This document shows positions 11,018 to 21,288 of a stretch of DNA of 64,000 nt, piece by piece; the stretch's first letter is position 1; each line of letters opens with the position of its first letter. The stretch is from Taxillus chinensis. Taxonomy: Eukaryota > Streptophyta > Magnoliopsida > Santalales > Loranthaceae. The position numbers were made by a program, and so were the translations under genes. The stretch is from positions 1 through 64,000 of the forward strand of contig JAKCVP010000016.1 of assembly GCA_023512835.1 (NCBI GenBank). The letters are read 5' to 3'. The notes beneath the pieces are model-generated. The model saw nothing but the letters and a program-made list of their open reading frames with translations, made no database searches and was not told the origin of the DNA.

Positions 11018-13879
11018 ATGGGTCAACGTCAGAACCGTGGAGGCGGTCGGGGCCGGGGCGGAAGAGGCCGTGGCTCTGGCAGCCGCGGTGGTGGTGGAAG
11101 AGACAGCGGCTGGCGAGACAATGGACGATCAAACTCCCAGGCGCTGGACCGCAACAACAAGGAGTTCGAAGAATACTATAATACCATGGGCATATTGGAA
11201 GAGGAGGAGAAGGAGGCCTTCTGGAAGACTATGCGCACAGACCTGCCAAACAGCTTTCGTTTCGCCGGTTCAAAGGGCCACGCTTTGACTGTGCAGAAGC
11301 GTCTGGTAGACTACTACATTCCAGAGATTACCAGTGTCAAGTTCGATGGACAAGCCGTGGACCCTCCGAGGCCTATTGAATGGTTTCCTAACCAGCTCGC
11401 TTGGGAGATGACTACACCGAAGCAGGTCATTCGCAGATTCAAGCCATTCGCCTCTTTTCAAAAATTCCTCGTCTCTGAGAACGACGTTGGGAACATAACG
11501 AGACAGGAGATTGTTAGCATGGTTCCTCCCTTGTTCATGGATATCAGGCCTGGGATGACCATTCTGGACCTTTGTGCGGCGCCCGGTAGCAAGAGCGCGC
11601 AAGTCATCGAAGCCTTGCACGGGGGAGAGGAGGCCCGCGTGCGAAGGGTCATCAAGAAGATCAAAGATGAAAAGGGCGAGCCCATGAGTCCTGGTGGTAT
11701 GGAGACGGAACTCGAAGAGGACCAAGCCGACAACGAAGAGGATTACGCAGACGACGGCAGAGCAACAGGCTTGTTCATTGCCAATGACAAGGAATGGCGA
11801 CGTGCACAGATGTTGGTCCATCAGACGAAGCGCCTCAACTCGCCCAACATCATCGTCACCAACCACGACGCCACCATCTACCCGTCGATCAAGGCGCCTG
11901 GTTCTTCAAGGACATACCTGAAGTTTGACCGTATTCTTGCAGACGTTCCCTGCTCTGGTGACGGCACTGTAAGAAAGAATCCTGGCATCTGGCGCGACTG
12001 GCAACCTGGAAATGGGCTCGGTCTTCACTCTACTCAAGTGAAGATCTTGGTGCGTGCCCTTCAGATGCTCAAGGCTGGTGGCCGATGTGTGTTCTCGACC
12101 TGCAGCTTGAATCCAATCGAAAACGAGTCCGTAGTAGCAGAGGCTGTACGCCGATGTGGCGGAAGTGAGAAGGTCAAGATTATCCCCACTGATGGCCACC
12201 TGCCTGGATTGAAGCGGAAGCCAGGACTGCATTCCTGGCCCGTCAAGGACAAGTCCGGCAAGGCATGGGATTCCTGGAAGGATGTCCAGGCAGCGCGCGA
12301 GAAGGGAGAAGAACAGAACAACAAGATACAGGAGAGTATGTTCCCACCACTGCCGGAGGAGGAGCTAGCACTGGACAGGTGCATTCGCATTTACCCCCAT
12401 ATGCAGGACACTGGCGGCTTCTTCGTTGCGGTCCTGGAGAAAGCGACAGAGTTCACGGCAAAGAAGTCGAGTGGGAAACAAGATGACAATAACGCGGGGT
12501 CAGGTCTGCAGGCCCTTGTCAATGATATCGATCAGAGGGCGGCGACCTCGGACGATCCAACCACGAACCTTACATCTGCAGACGAAATTGCGGGTTCTGT
12601 TGAGGGGCAGGTTCGACCTGATGACGGCGCTGCGCCACCTGTTGCATTTCAACCCAGAGACGTCCTGCCCGGATCGCCCAAGAAGCGAGCAGCTGACGAG
12701 GCACTTGCAGATGAGCCAGAAAAATTCGATACTTCGGCCAAGCGTGTCAAGGTAGACCCAACAGAGGCTGTGGATCCAGAAGTGCCTGGCGAGACCAGAT
12801 CTGAACACTGGCCACCTCCACCCGGAGCCGAGCTTGCGATCTCAAATGGCGAAAACACAGAGGAGCAGGCGAAGAAGCCTGAGCAGGCCGCAGCGCCCGC
12901 GGCCGTACCGAAGAAGAAGCCTGGACAGCCCGTCGAAGAGGCATTCAAGTTCCTCGATCCACACCACCCCGAGATCGAATCCGTCTACAAGTTCTACGAC
13001 ATCTCATCGCGCTTCCCTCGCGACAGGTTCATGGTGCGAAACGTCACTGGTGAACCGGTCAAGGCGATTTACTACTGCTCGGAACTCACACGTGACATCC
13101 TTCGCGAGAACGAAGGCAAGGGCATCAAGTTCGTCCACTCTGGCGTCAAGATGTTCGTCAAGCAGGACGTTCAGGGTCGCGAAGATGCATGCAAATGGCG
13201 CATCCAAACCGAAGGTCTGCCCGTCATCGAATCCTGGGTCGGCGAGCGCAGAGTCGTCCGACTGCACGATCCGAAGATGCTGCGCAAGCTCCTAAAGGAG
13301 ATGTTCCCTCGCATCGAAGACGACTGGAACACGCTCGGCGAAGTCAGCAGCCAGTGCAAAGACAAGGCCATTGGATGCGTCGTGCTCCGAGCTGAGCCCA
13401 CCCTCCTCGACGACGGCAAGCTGGACCCAGCAGGATTCCAAGAACGTCTCGTCATGCCCCTGTGGCGCGGCATCGGCAGTATCAACCTCATGCTCCCCAA
13501 GGACGAGCGCAAGGCAATGCTCCTCCGCCTCTTCAACGACGACAGCGAACTCATCGATCACTCCAAATCAATGAAGAACGGCCCCTCTGCGCAGAAGCAG
13601 AAGAAGGACGCCGAGTCGGATCAGCCCGAGGCTAGGGCTGCCGCCGCCATGCGCCAGGAAGAGGCTGAAACTGCGGCTATGCGACCCCGGAACTCGAGCT
13701 CCCCTGAGGCCGACGAGGATATCGTCATGGACGGAACCAACGTGGTGCCGGAGAGCGAGGTCGTGGCGCAGAAGCAGGTTGACTCGCATTATAGTAAGGA
13801 GATTCAGGCTGAGGAGGATGCGCGCGAGGCGCATCCTGGTGTGACGGATGAGGATCCGGAATTTAACTCGACTGTATGA
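11018..13879 (+). CDS. TRM4/NCL1: Multisite tRNA (cytosine-5-)-methyltransferase Trm4/NSUN2
   Basis: This 953-residue intron-less protein methylates C5 of cytosines in tRNA in the nucleus. The order is: an RGG-rich basic head (residues 1-38), the NSUN-type N-terminal region, the SAM-binding motif DLCAAPGSKS (184-193), motif IV with PCSGDG (Cys312), motif VI TCSLNPIENE (Cys362, expected covalent nucleophile), then a conserved Trm4 C-terminal region from about residue 635 (EEAFKFLDPHHPEIESVYKF). A low-complexity acidic and Pro/Ala-rich linker of about 140 residues separates the two halves, and the last about 100 residues are a Glu/Ala-rich disordered tail. Both make it longer than yeast Trm4, which is about 680 residues. 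All catalytic elements are present. Confidence 0.96.
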   Translation: MGQRQNRGGGRGRGGRGRGSGSRGGGGRDSGWRDNGRSNSQALDRNNKEFEEYYNTMGILEEEEKEAFWKTMRTDLPNSFRFAGSKGHALTVQKRLVDYYIPEITSVKFDGQAVDPPRPIEWFPNQLAWEMTTPKQVIRRFKPFASFQKFLVSENDVGNITRQEIVSMVPPLFMDIRPGMTILDLCAAPGSKSAQVIEALHGGEEARVRRVIKKIKDEKGEPMSPGGMETELEEDQADNEEDYADDGRATGLFIANDKEWRRAQMLVHQTKRLNSPNIIVTNHDATIYPSIKAPGSSRTYLKFDRILADVPCSGDGTVRKNPGIWRDWQPGNGLGLHSTQVKILVRALQMLKAGGRCVFSTCSLNPIENESVVAEAVRRCGGSEKVKIIPTDGHLPGLKRKPGLHSWPVKDKSGKAWDSWKDVQAAREKGEEQNNKIQESMFPPLPEEELALDRCIRIYPHMQDTGGFFVAVLEKATEFTAKKSSGKQDDNNAGSGLQALVNDIDQRAATSDDPTTNLTSADEIAGSVEGQVRPDDGAAPPVAFQPRDVLPGSPKKRAADEALADEPEKFDTSAKRVKVDPTEAVDPEVPGETRSEHWPPPPGAELAISNGENTEEQAKKPEQAAAPAAVPKKKPGQPVEEAFKFLDPHHPEIESVYKFYDISSRFPRDRFMVRNVTGEPVKAIYYCSELTRDILRENEGKGIKFVHSGVKMFVKQDVQGREDACKWRIQTEGLPVIESWVGERRVVRLHDPKMLRKLLKEMFPRIEDDWNTLGEVSSQCKDKAIGCVVLRAEPTLLDDGKLDPAGFQERLVMPLWRGIGSINLMLPKDERKAMLLRLFNDDSELIDHSKSMKNGPSAQKQKKDAESDQPEARAAAAMRQEEAETAAMRPRNSSSPEADEDIVMDGTNVVPESEVVAQKQVDSHYSKEIQAEEDAREAHPGVTDEDPEFNSTV

Positions 13880-14132
13880 GTATGATATAGCGCGTATAGG
13901 TAGCGAGTAGATATATGCAGAATAGAGATAAGAGATACGTAGGCACGGAAGGTAGGTAGGTAAGTATATTGTAGGCGACTGAGTCGATGCCGTCGTTGGC
14001 AAAGATACTCGCGCCTTGAATGCAGAAAAGTATTACATATTACTCACATCCTCTGCGTCTTCCGCTGCGTACTATTTGTCCGCATTGTCATGCTACATGT
14101 CCCATGTACCTAGCTAGCTGTACGAACTAGTC

Positions 14133-16064
14133 TCACCACCAAAAACTGACACTCGCACTGACTTCGAGACTCTGCACGTAATGCCACCACCCTTGCGGGA
14201 TATACAGTAATTCGCCCGGCCGAACTATACACTCGAAGAACGTTGCCTCTGCCAGGCCCGGTCTGTGAGTCCGCTGCTCTTCTCGCTGCCGTTTTCTATC
14301 TAGGCCTTTGCGAGTCAGTGTGCCCGTGGCGGAGCGTTCGTCTTGCCAGGTTATTTCGAGGCTGATGTCGACGGAAGATGTGTTGGACATGCTGTAGGAC
14401 TTTGCGTGCGAGGAATCGGCGTGTACATCCGCTGCATCGCCGTCTTGCGTATTCTGATCTGCTGCTTTACGCTCATCGGCTCTGTCTTGCTTTACATTCT
14501 TACTTTTGTGCGCAGCTACGCTCTCGTGTATTGTTGGATCCGTAGTGTGCGGCTCACGCTGCGGGATGTGGTGGTATGCCGTGCCCATGGGATAGAGACG
14601 CGCGCTTTGATCTGGAGGGTAGAGACGGATGTATTTTGCGCCGAGGACTTGGGCGTAGAGATTATCGTGTGGATCGGTGTGCGCTGGGGAGATTGTGCCG
14701 GGTGGACCGAGCCAGATGTTGAGGAGGGGGGTTTGTGTGGACTTGTCGTCGTCGTCGTTAGTGTCGTGATCATTGTCAAAATTATCTCCCCCGTTGGTGT
14801 GGTCGTCCTCGAGGCTAGATGGAGCATTCTCGTCGTTGATAGCTGAGTTTGTAACCTTGTGAATGTGTTGTTTCTTGCTGCTGGTATGCCTGGGAAAAGT
14901 CCTACGCTGACAGTAGCAGTAATCTGGGATAGCAATGTCCTTTCGCAACGCAGGGATTTGGGATAGTAGATCGTGCTGTGCCAGATACCCTTTTCTTCTT
15001 CCTCTCTGTGCGATACTTGCATAATCCGTTGTCTGGTCGTTTTCACTGTCTCCTTGCGACTCAATCTCTTTGCTATCCTCAAGCTGCATGTCGTCACTGG
15101 TATTCCTCAATTCAATGCCCTCCTCGCCATCCAGGCTATCATCGCTGCAAACCTCAATGTCAATATCGCTCCTGCTCCCAAGGAGCTCCTTGCGCAGAAA
15201 GTCGCCGAAAGGTATGATACCTTGTCCCCAGCCTTCGTCCACATAACTCTTACCAAATTCAACAGGCACCCTTCGACGTCCAGCATGTGTTCTATGAAGC
15301 CAATAGCGTGGATTACGCCAGCGAGTCAGAGCAGTCCAGTGCTCCAACGCCGATTTTACGAGAAGAGGCTGCGGGTCTGCGCTGGAGAGGTGTGTCGTCC
15401 ATGCCTGGAGTGACGGCGCATTCTGCTCTGGAACAGGATGTGAAATGACGGGTAGGGCCGATACTCCTGCCGATGCGGAGGAGGGAAACATGTGTGGAAC
15501 ATTGAGAAGATGATGAGGCACAAGTGCGTCCGTGTCGTGCCTACGCCGTTTCAACGGAGGAGTAGACCGATCCTTTCTCTCGCTGAATCCATGCGAACCC
15601 CCTCCTTCGCAGAAGACGATTGCGCAGATATAGAACGCAGCGAGGACTCGGGCTCAGTGAGAGAATCAAGCAGTGCATCGATCAGATTTCGTCGCGCAGG
15701 GGCACCAGTCATGATAATCGCCATGTCACAATGCTCAATGACTTGATCCTCCCATTTCTGACCACATGGGATATGTCCATTCCCATTCCCAGTCCCACTC
15801 TCACTCTCGGTTTCAAGACGTAATCTGCGCTTCGAGGATCAGTAGCGCAGACCAGACTCGCGCTTCCTCGTAGAGTCGACGCCATTTCGCGGGCACTTGA
15901 TGGAAGGGCGCGGCGTAGAGTTGGGCGTATGCTGTGCGGATTACTTGCGCTGGATCCTGGGTTAACTGGGTGCGCAGTGCTGCTGGGATTTCTGATAGAG
16001 CGTCTGAGGATTCAAGTGGAGATGTGAGGGCTATGCGGAGGGCGTGCGTGAGGTCCGAGTGCAT
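14133..16064 (-). CDS. JmjC-domain protein, KDM8/JMJD5-like, with reading-frame interruption
   Basis: The C-terminal part (14133 to about 15560) is a clear JmjC dioxygenase: NIWLGPPGTISPAHTDPHDN supplies the Fe(II)-binding HxD (near 14675-14681), and GELLYIPQGWWHYVQSL the distal histidine. The N-terminal part (start 16064) has the JMJD5 signature VPAKWRRLYEEA. Between them a conserved stretch (WEDQVIEHCDMAIIMTGAP, about 15700-15755) lies in a frame shifted by one base relative to both ends, which share one frame. So two compensating frame changes are needed, near 15815 and near 15560-15650. I found no pair of canonical introns that solves both. Sequencing indels, unusual splicing or a decaying gene remain possible. 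Long acidic inserts (near 14720-15060) interrupt the JmjC core. Probable role is 2-oxoglutarate-dependent hydroxylation or demethylation; substrate unknown. Confidence 0.75.
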
Positions 16065-16582
16065 GATTGTGTGGTTGTTATGCCTTTGTTATCATCAGGT
16101 ACAACATTGGCGGGATGGTGGAGGTTGAGGATGGGAGTTGATCTGTGGACGTCATGCTGTTATTCTGCTCGTCGTCTAATCTGGTCGTCGCGTGGTTCTT
16201 GGATGTGAGTGCCTGAGATTCAGGTGCCCCGGGTTGACTCTGGCCGGGTAAGGTTGTCGGGTTGCCATTAGGACCTGGGTGTCTTGTACAGTCTCGTGCC
16301 AGACGATACACACGACGGACTGACGTGTCTGAGTGTCCGGGACAAGTGTCCTACTCTGACAGCACTGCGCGTGCACGATAGCTACCAACCTACTCGAACA
16401 CATCACCACCATGCTGCTGGGAAAGCGCCCAAAAATCTGCCATACAAGCCACACCTCTCGGGAATCAACCAAAATCAACGCGTCGCAAACTCATACACTG
16501 ATCCCAGAACGCTCCGCTGCTCCCACGACGCGCAGCACCACGACGCGTCCATGCCCAGTCCAAGGCCATAGCACAGCCAGTA

Positions 16583-17912
16583 ATGGCCGTATGGAAAGGC
16601 AGTCTCCTTCTCCGCGACGCAAAAAAACTCAATCGTTAGTCCTCTCAGTCTCTGTCTACTTCTTGATGCGACGACTAAACCCTTTCAAGAGCTCGAGCTG
16701 TCTACGCAAGATGGAGACCATGACTTTCCCGCCCTGCCCGAAGGTCCCCTGGAGATGCTGGCGATTGTGCACGCAGATAGGATTCCGCTTCATCTTGTCG
16801 CTGGTCCGAGCTTGTTAGTCGAGACGAGCTCCTCGACGGCCAAGGGCTGGTTGACCAGCGTCCTGTTGCACGGCGAGCTGGGATGCGAGCAGCAGCAGCA
16901 AGCGGAAGATGATGTGAATTACTCTTCGTGGCTGGATACTGCGCAGCTTCAGTCTCCCTTGGCGATTCTGGCAAAGGCTCCACCTCCTCCGCCTATAGAC
17001 GCGTCGGACGATCCGCGCACCACTGAGCTTCTATTCTACGCGGCCAAGGTGGCAAGCGAAGGCGACTCTGGCCCAGTGCCGCCAGCCGCATTTTCTGCAG
17101 ACTCCCAGAACGAAAGGATGACAAAGAGCGTAAAAGACAAGAAGCATCACGCACAAACGAGTATTCGTATCTTCGCTCTACCCTTGTCATCGGACCTGCT
17201 CTACTTGCCCGCGCTCCACAGCATACCTGACGACGCCTCCGAGACCTTGTCCGACGACCAAGGCCAACTTCTGCGCTCTGCATACGAGATTAAGCGCGAA
17301 GCACGGATTTCAAAGAAGCGCGAGCGACTCGACGACATCTTCGACACAGCGCCCGATCGTAAGCGAAAAGCACGACGTCTGCAGGCAGAAGCTATCCAGC
17401 AGGCCAATTCCGCCCCAACTGCGTTTGACGGACGATCTATCAAGCTCGAGGATCCTTTGCACACATCTTCATTCCCGACAGAAGTCTTGGCCCGCTCGAA
17501 GCTCAGTGCCCACGCGAGGAAACTCTCTCGATCGATGAGCGTTGCTGAGCGACGTCCGTCGAGCTCACGCGATACGCCTGAGTTTAAGCGGCCTGGTGCG
17601 ACACACGCGCCGACGGACGTATTCGAGGACTCGTCGATGGAAGCAAAGAACAAGCACCTCGTTTCGAAAGTGGTGCTGGCTGGCATGCGCATCTACGGCC
17701 TGCAGCAGCGTAAGACGTGGCCCAAGGGTGAGAGTCAAGTAGATCCTGATGCAGAGCGGGGCGACGAAGAGTTCAAAGGTGTATACCATCAGACATACAA
17801 GGGCGTGCTGTTTGCGCTCCGGCACAAGGTGAGCAGTCAGGTCTTGGAGACCGAGTGCATCCGCGACTTGGCGGATAGATTGCTTCACATCTTCTGCAAC
17901 GAGCCTCCGTGA
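16583..17912 (+). CDS. SLD7: Sld7-like DNA replication initiation factor
   Basis: Two exons (16583-16634, 16690-17912), 424 residues. In yeast Sld7 binds Sld3 and supports loading of Cdc45 at origins. The N-terminus begins MAVWKGSLLLRDAKKLN and continues after the 55-bp intron into PLEMLAIVHADRIPLHLVAGPSL, the Sld7 N-terminal pattern. The C-terminal domain is well conserved: NKHLVSKVVLAGMRIYGLQQ and YHQTYKGVLFALRHK, ending in a short DLADRLLHIFCNEPP helix. The centre (about 160-300) is basic and disordered with RKRKARR-type nuclear-localisation clusters. The start is fixed because the short first exon restores the conserved MxVW opening. It is convergent with the Vps55 gene, with only about 185 bp between the stop codons. 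Confidence 0.88.
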
Positions 17913-18096
17913 TAGCACGCGTTCGGTAGAATCCTGTAGATGACAACAATGACAATGACGATAGAAAGTCGCAATTCGGCTGCTAAAAAAACGGCCCTTG
18001 GCTGGGAACCCCGAGGCTGCTCTGCTCTGATGCACCCTACAACGCCGACATGGTCCAAAACAATCATGTTCAACTCCAATGCCATGCATCGGCCCT

Positions 18097-18542
18097 TCAA
18101 AATTCCTCTTCCTCCTGAAAAAACATTGTGAATGTAATGATTGTCCCATAAATGAGAATACCGCCCAGTATACTCATAATCATGGCCGGGTATGTGATAA
18201 CGTAGCAATGAGCAAGGACGACGGGCAGTGCTGCATCTTAGGTCAGTCAGAGCCCGAGGGGAGCAGTCGTCTCAACGTACCAATGCCCATGACGACCATG
18301 AAGCCCGTCAGGAACTTGCCAAAGTCTACGATTGCGCTTCCGTTCCCGTCTGAGCCGCCGAGAAAGTCATCTGGACCGGCGCATTTCGAGCAAATGAAGT
18401 TTGGTAGCGGCGCAAAGACATAAGTTGCGACCACAATGAGAGTGAGGTAGTTTGTGAACAAGGCAGCGGAGAGAATGCAGAGAAGAAAGCCGATTGCGAG
18501 GATGAAGGACAGCGCGATGATCGTCCGTAGGCCAGCCATCAT
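18097..18542 (-). CDS. VPS55: Vacuolar protein sorting-associated protein 55 (OB-RGRP/LEPROT family)
   Basis: Two exons, complement of 18097-18230 and 18281-18542, give 131 residues, exactly the usual family length. Vps55 works with Vps68 in late endosome to vacuole traffic. Four hydrophobic segments are visible: GLRTIIALSFILAIGFLLCI at the N-terminus, the next about residues 29-48, FGKFLTGFMVVMGIG, and SILGGILIYGTIITFTMFF at the C-terminus. The PLPNFICSK turn between TM2 and TM3 matches the family PxPxxI block. The 50-bp intron splits the third membrane segment. Two Met codons open the frame; the second (18539) aligns better with other family members. The acidic tail EEEEF is near the C-terminus. 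Confidence 0.93.
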
Positions 18543-19012
18543 GCTGGCGGTTGTGAGAGGATGGTAGCCTGGCGATGAGGCTGGAGGACGGTCGCGTGAG
18601 AGCGTCGGCGCCCTGTCGTCCAGCCGAGCTTCGGATGTTCTTGAGGAGTGATGTCTGGCAGGCAGCTTTAGAGGGTTATGCAGTGTGCATGTGAGCAGCT
18701 GCCGGAGAGTATGAAGGTACTGACAGTAGAACACAGCGGCATGACGATGCGGAGGGACTGGAGGAGACGATCGGACGTCGTCAAGCGGCGCCAAGCAAAT
18801 CATCAGCTGGCCCAAGCTCTCCATCTCACGTACCTGCCAGACTGGACCGCGTTGCTCTGAGCTGCCTGATGCTCGCATCCCCAGTCAATCTTCCATATAA
18901 ACCTCGTCCCATTCATCTCGACTTTAGCTCTAATTGAGCATCTCCGTCGTCCTCCTGTCCTTGCCTTGACTGCGGACCGTCCGTTAGAGAACAACCTGCC
19001 TACTCAGTCACC
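18543..19012. promoter_or_regulatory. Divergent promoter region of the VPS55 and PRE5-like genes
   Basis: A 470-bp gap between divergent starts. It includes CT-rich leader sequence before the proteasome gene. I see no exact copy of the proteasome-associated control element GGTGGCAAA here. Confidence 0.5.
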
Positions 19013-19907
19013 ATGTTCCGCAACAACTACGACAACGATTCCATCACCTTGTAAGCCTGTGTCCTGCACTGCCGTCAAGGCCTCCGGCTGACAAAGGCCA
19101 CAGCTCTCCACAGGGCCGGATCTTCCAGGTCGAATATGCACAGGAAGCCGTCAAGCAAGGCTCAGTGGTAGTCGGCATAGCCAGCAAGACCCACGTCGTC
19201 CTCGCAGCACTCAAAGTACGCCGCGTCGTTTAAAGCATCGCGACTTGAATCACCACAAACTGACAAGCACGTTCTAGCGCAACGCAGAAGAACTCTCCTC
19301 GTACCAGAAGAAGATCATCCCGCTTGACTCGCACTATGGTCTTGCCCTAGCTGGTCTCGCCTCTGACGCCCGCGTCCTATCAAATTATATGAAGCAGCAG
19401 TCTCTTGCATCTCGTCTGAACCTTGGCCGAGCGATTCCCCTCTCACAAATCACGTCACAAATTGCCAACCGCGCACAAACCAACACTCAGCAATACGGTC
19501 GTCGACCCTATGGAGTTGGGCTCTTGATCGCTGGAGTCGACGCAACGGGTACTCACCTGTACGAGTTCAATCCTTCTGGCGTCACACAAGAGATGGTCGC
19601 AGACGCGATAGGTGCACGTAGTCAAATGGCGCGAACGTATCTGGAGAGAAATCTAGAGCACTTCGAGGGCAGCGATAGAGACGAGTTGGTCAAGCATGCA
19701 CTCAGGGCACTGAGCGAGAGTCTGCCGCAGGACAAGGAGCTGAGTGTTGAAAACACAAGTCTGGGTGTCGGTGGCAAGGGTGAGAAGTTTGAGTTGCTGG
19801 AGGGAGAGAAGATTAGGCATTGGCTGGAGAGCGCACTGGAGAAGCAAGAGCCTGCGCCGTCTACTGGTGGCGAAGGCGGCGAGAGCATGGAGGTCGATAA
19901 TGCGTAA
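19013..19907 (+). CDS. PRE5: 20S proteasome subunit alpha-6 (PSMA1/Pre5)
   Basis: Three exons (19013-19050, 19104-19215, 19278-19907), 259 residues. It is an outer-ring alpha subunit of the 20S proteasome. The alpha-subunit signature spans the first junction: [20 protein letters not shown], followed by [28 protein letters not shown] and [14 protein letters not shown] are typical of the alpha-6/PSMA1 branch. As expected for an alpha subunit there is no N-terminal catalytic threonine. The C-terminus is an acidic, disordered tail rich in Glu and Gly. The introns are 53 and 62 bp with canonical ends and the 13-codon first exon is a common arrangement for this gene. Confidence 0.96.
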
Positions 19908-21288
19908 TCGCTTGAGGGTTGCTAGAGGCGGACAGTCTGTATTATATCGTTATGAATCATCAGCGATGAGCATTGATCTTGTCAAATGCGTTACTCTCCG
20001 ATGAGGTTTCCCCGGAGGCAGCCTGCTCTCGGCTTCGTGAGCGAACTTTCAAGGCTGAACTGCGAGGTCAATGCGAGCGAAAGCTTGATGCTAATGAGAT
20101 GCATACAAGGGCTTCACAGCAGAATTCGGTCACAGTTGGCATTGCGAGGTAAAGGTAAGAGACGTGAATGTGGAAGCAAGCGGCGGCGGCTTCGACCACC
20201 AAGTTTCAGAAGTGCAGGTGGCAGAGATCCTAATTATACACTGTCCGTTGGGCGACACATGAGGCTTGCGGGCAGCCCCATCAGAGACAAAGGTACTTCG
20301 TATCCAGCAACTTGGACGCATGCTATTGCTGCTCAGACTCGTGCTGACAGATGGCAATAGAGTTGCAACGTTTACTAGATGATGTCCGGTCAAGGTTGCG
20401 TCGACACTTGCTCCTGACCTGGACCGCGTTGCCCCGGGCGAGGGTAGACAGACGATACTATTCTTGCTGATCATCTTGGCTTGCGGCATACGCTTGATGA
20501 AGATGGCCAAGATGAGAGGGCACTCATTGTCGTCGACGTTTCTCCCCAGCTTGATCCAGGGCTTTGGAATGGAGATAGTGGTAGACGCATCTGCATACAA
20601 CGCAGCAGAAGGACAGTTGATGGAGGTGGATGATGATGTTGAATGGCAAGAAGTGAATCAGGGCTGTCGGCGGCGGCGGAAGGAAGGACCGACGCCCAAC
20701 TTTAGCTTCACCATCACCTCCACCTGAACCTCCTCCTCCAGGCCTATTTGTGTATCCAGTTTCAACTTTGCCATCTCCACCTGCATGCCCCGAGTCTCAT
20801 CTCGCCCCAGGGTCCTTCAAACTTGCGTCTGTGTCTGCGTCTGCCCGCGCTGGGTATCGATCGGCACTTTCTGAGGCATGTGTTGGTCGTGTTGTCCCTC
20901 GTCGAGCTGCGCCAATGTCTCGCGTGCCCCATCGCCCACAGCGCCCGCTGTAGCCTCTTCCAAAAGCAGCTGCCATCTCTCAGCTGTCAGAGGCTAAGCT
21001 GGCAGTCATGTGTGGCGTCTAGACACTTCCAATGCTACTACATCCGCTGGGGGTTCGTGCCCATGCCCACTCGCTTACCTCCCTCCCGGCTCTTCTCTCT
21101 TATGCTCTCTAGTTCCATTCATACCTCTTCTCTATCAAGTGCTGTTTGTGCTAACCCTTGCATACGGTCTTTTCTCTTTCCCATCTGTGTGGCGGCGATG
21201 TCTTGACGGGGTTTCCTTTGCCGATTTGTCTTGCGCGTTGCCTCTGCCTAATCACACTCATTTCTTCCCTCAGCAGAGGATTCCCAGT
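19908..21288. other. Intergenic region, about 1.4 kb, promoter of the mucin-like gene
   Basis: The right half (about 20700-21288) is pyrimidine-rich and probably the long leader or promoter of the large membrane protein gene. Open frames of 100-156 codons on both strands lack motifs and overlap each other. No RNA gene recognised. Confidence 0.55.
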
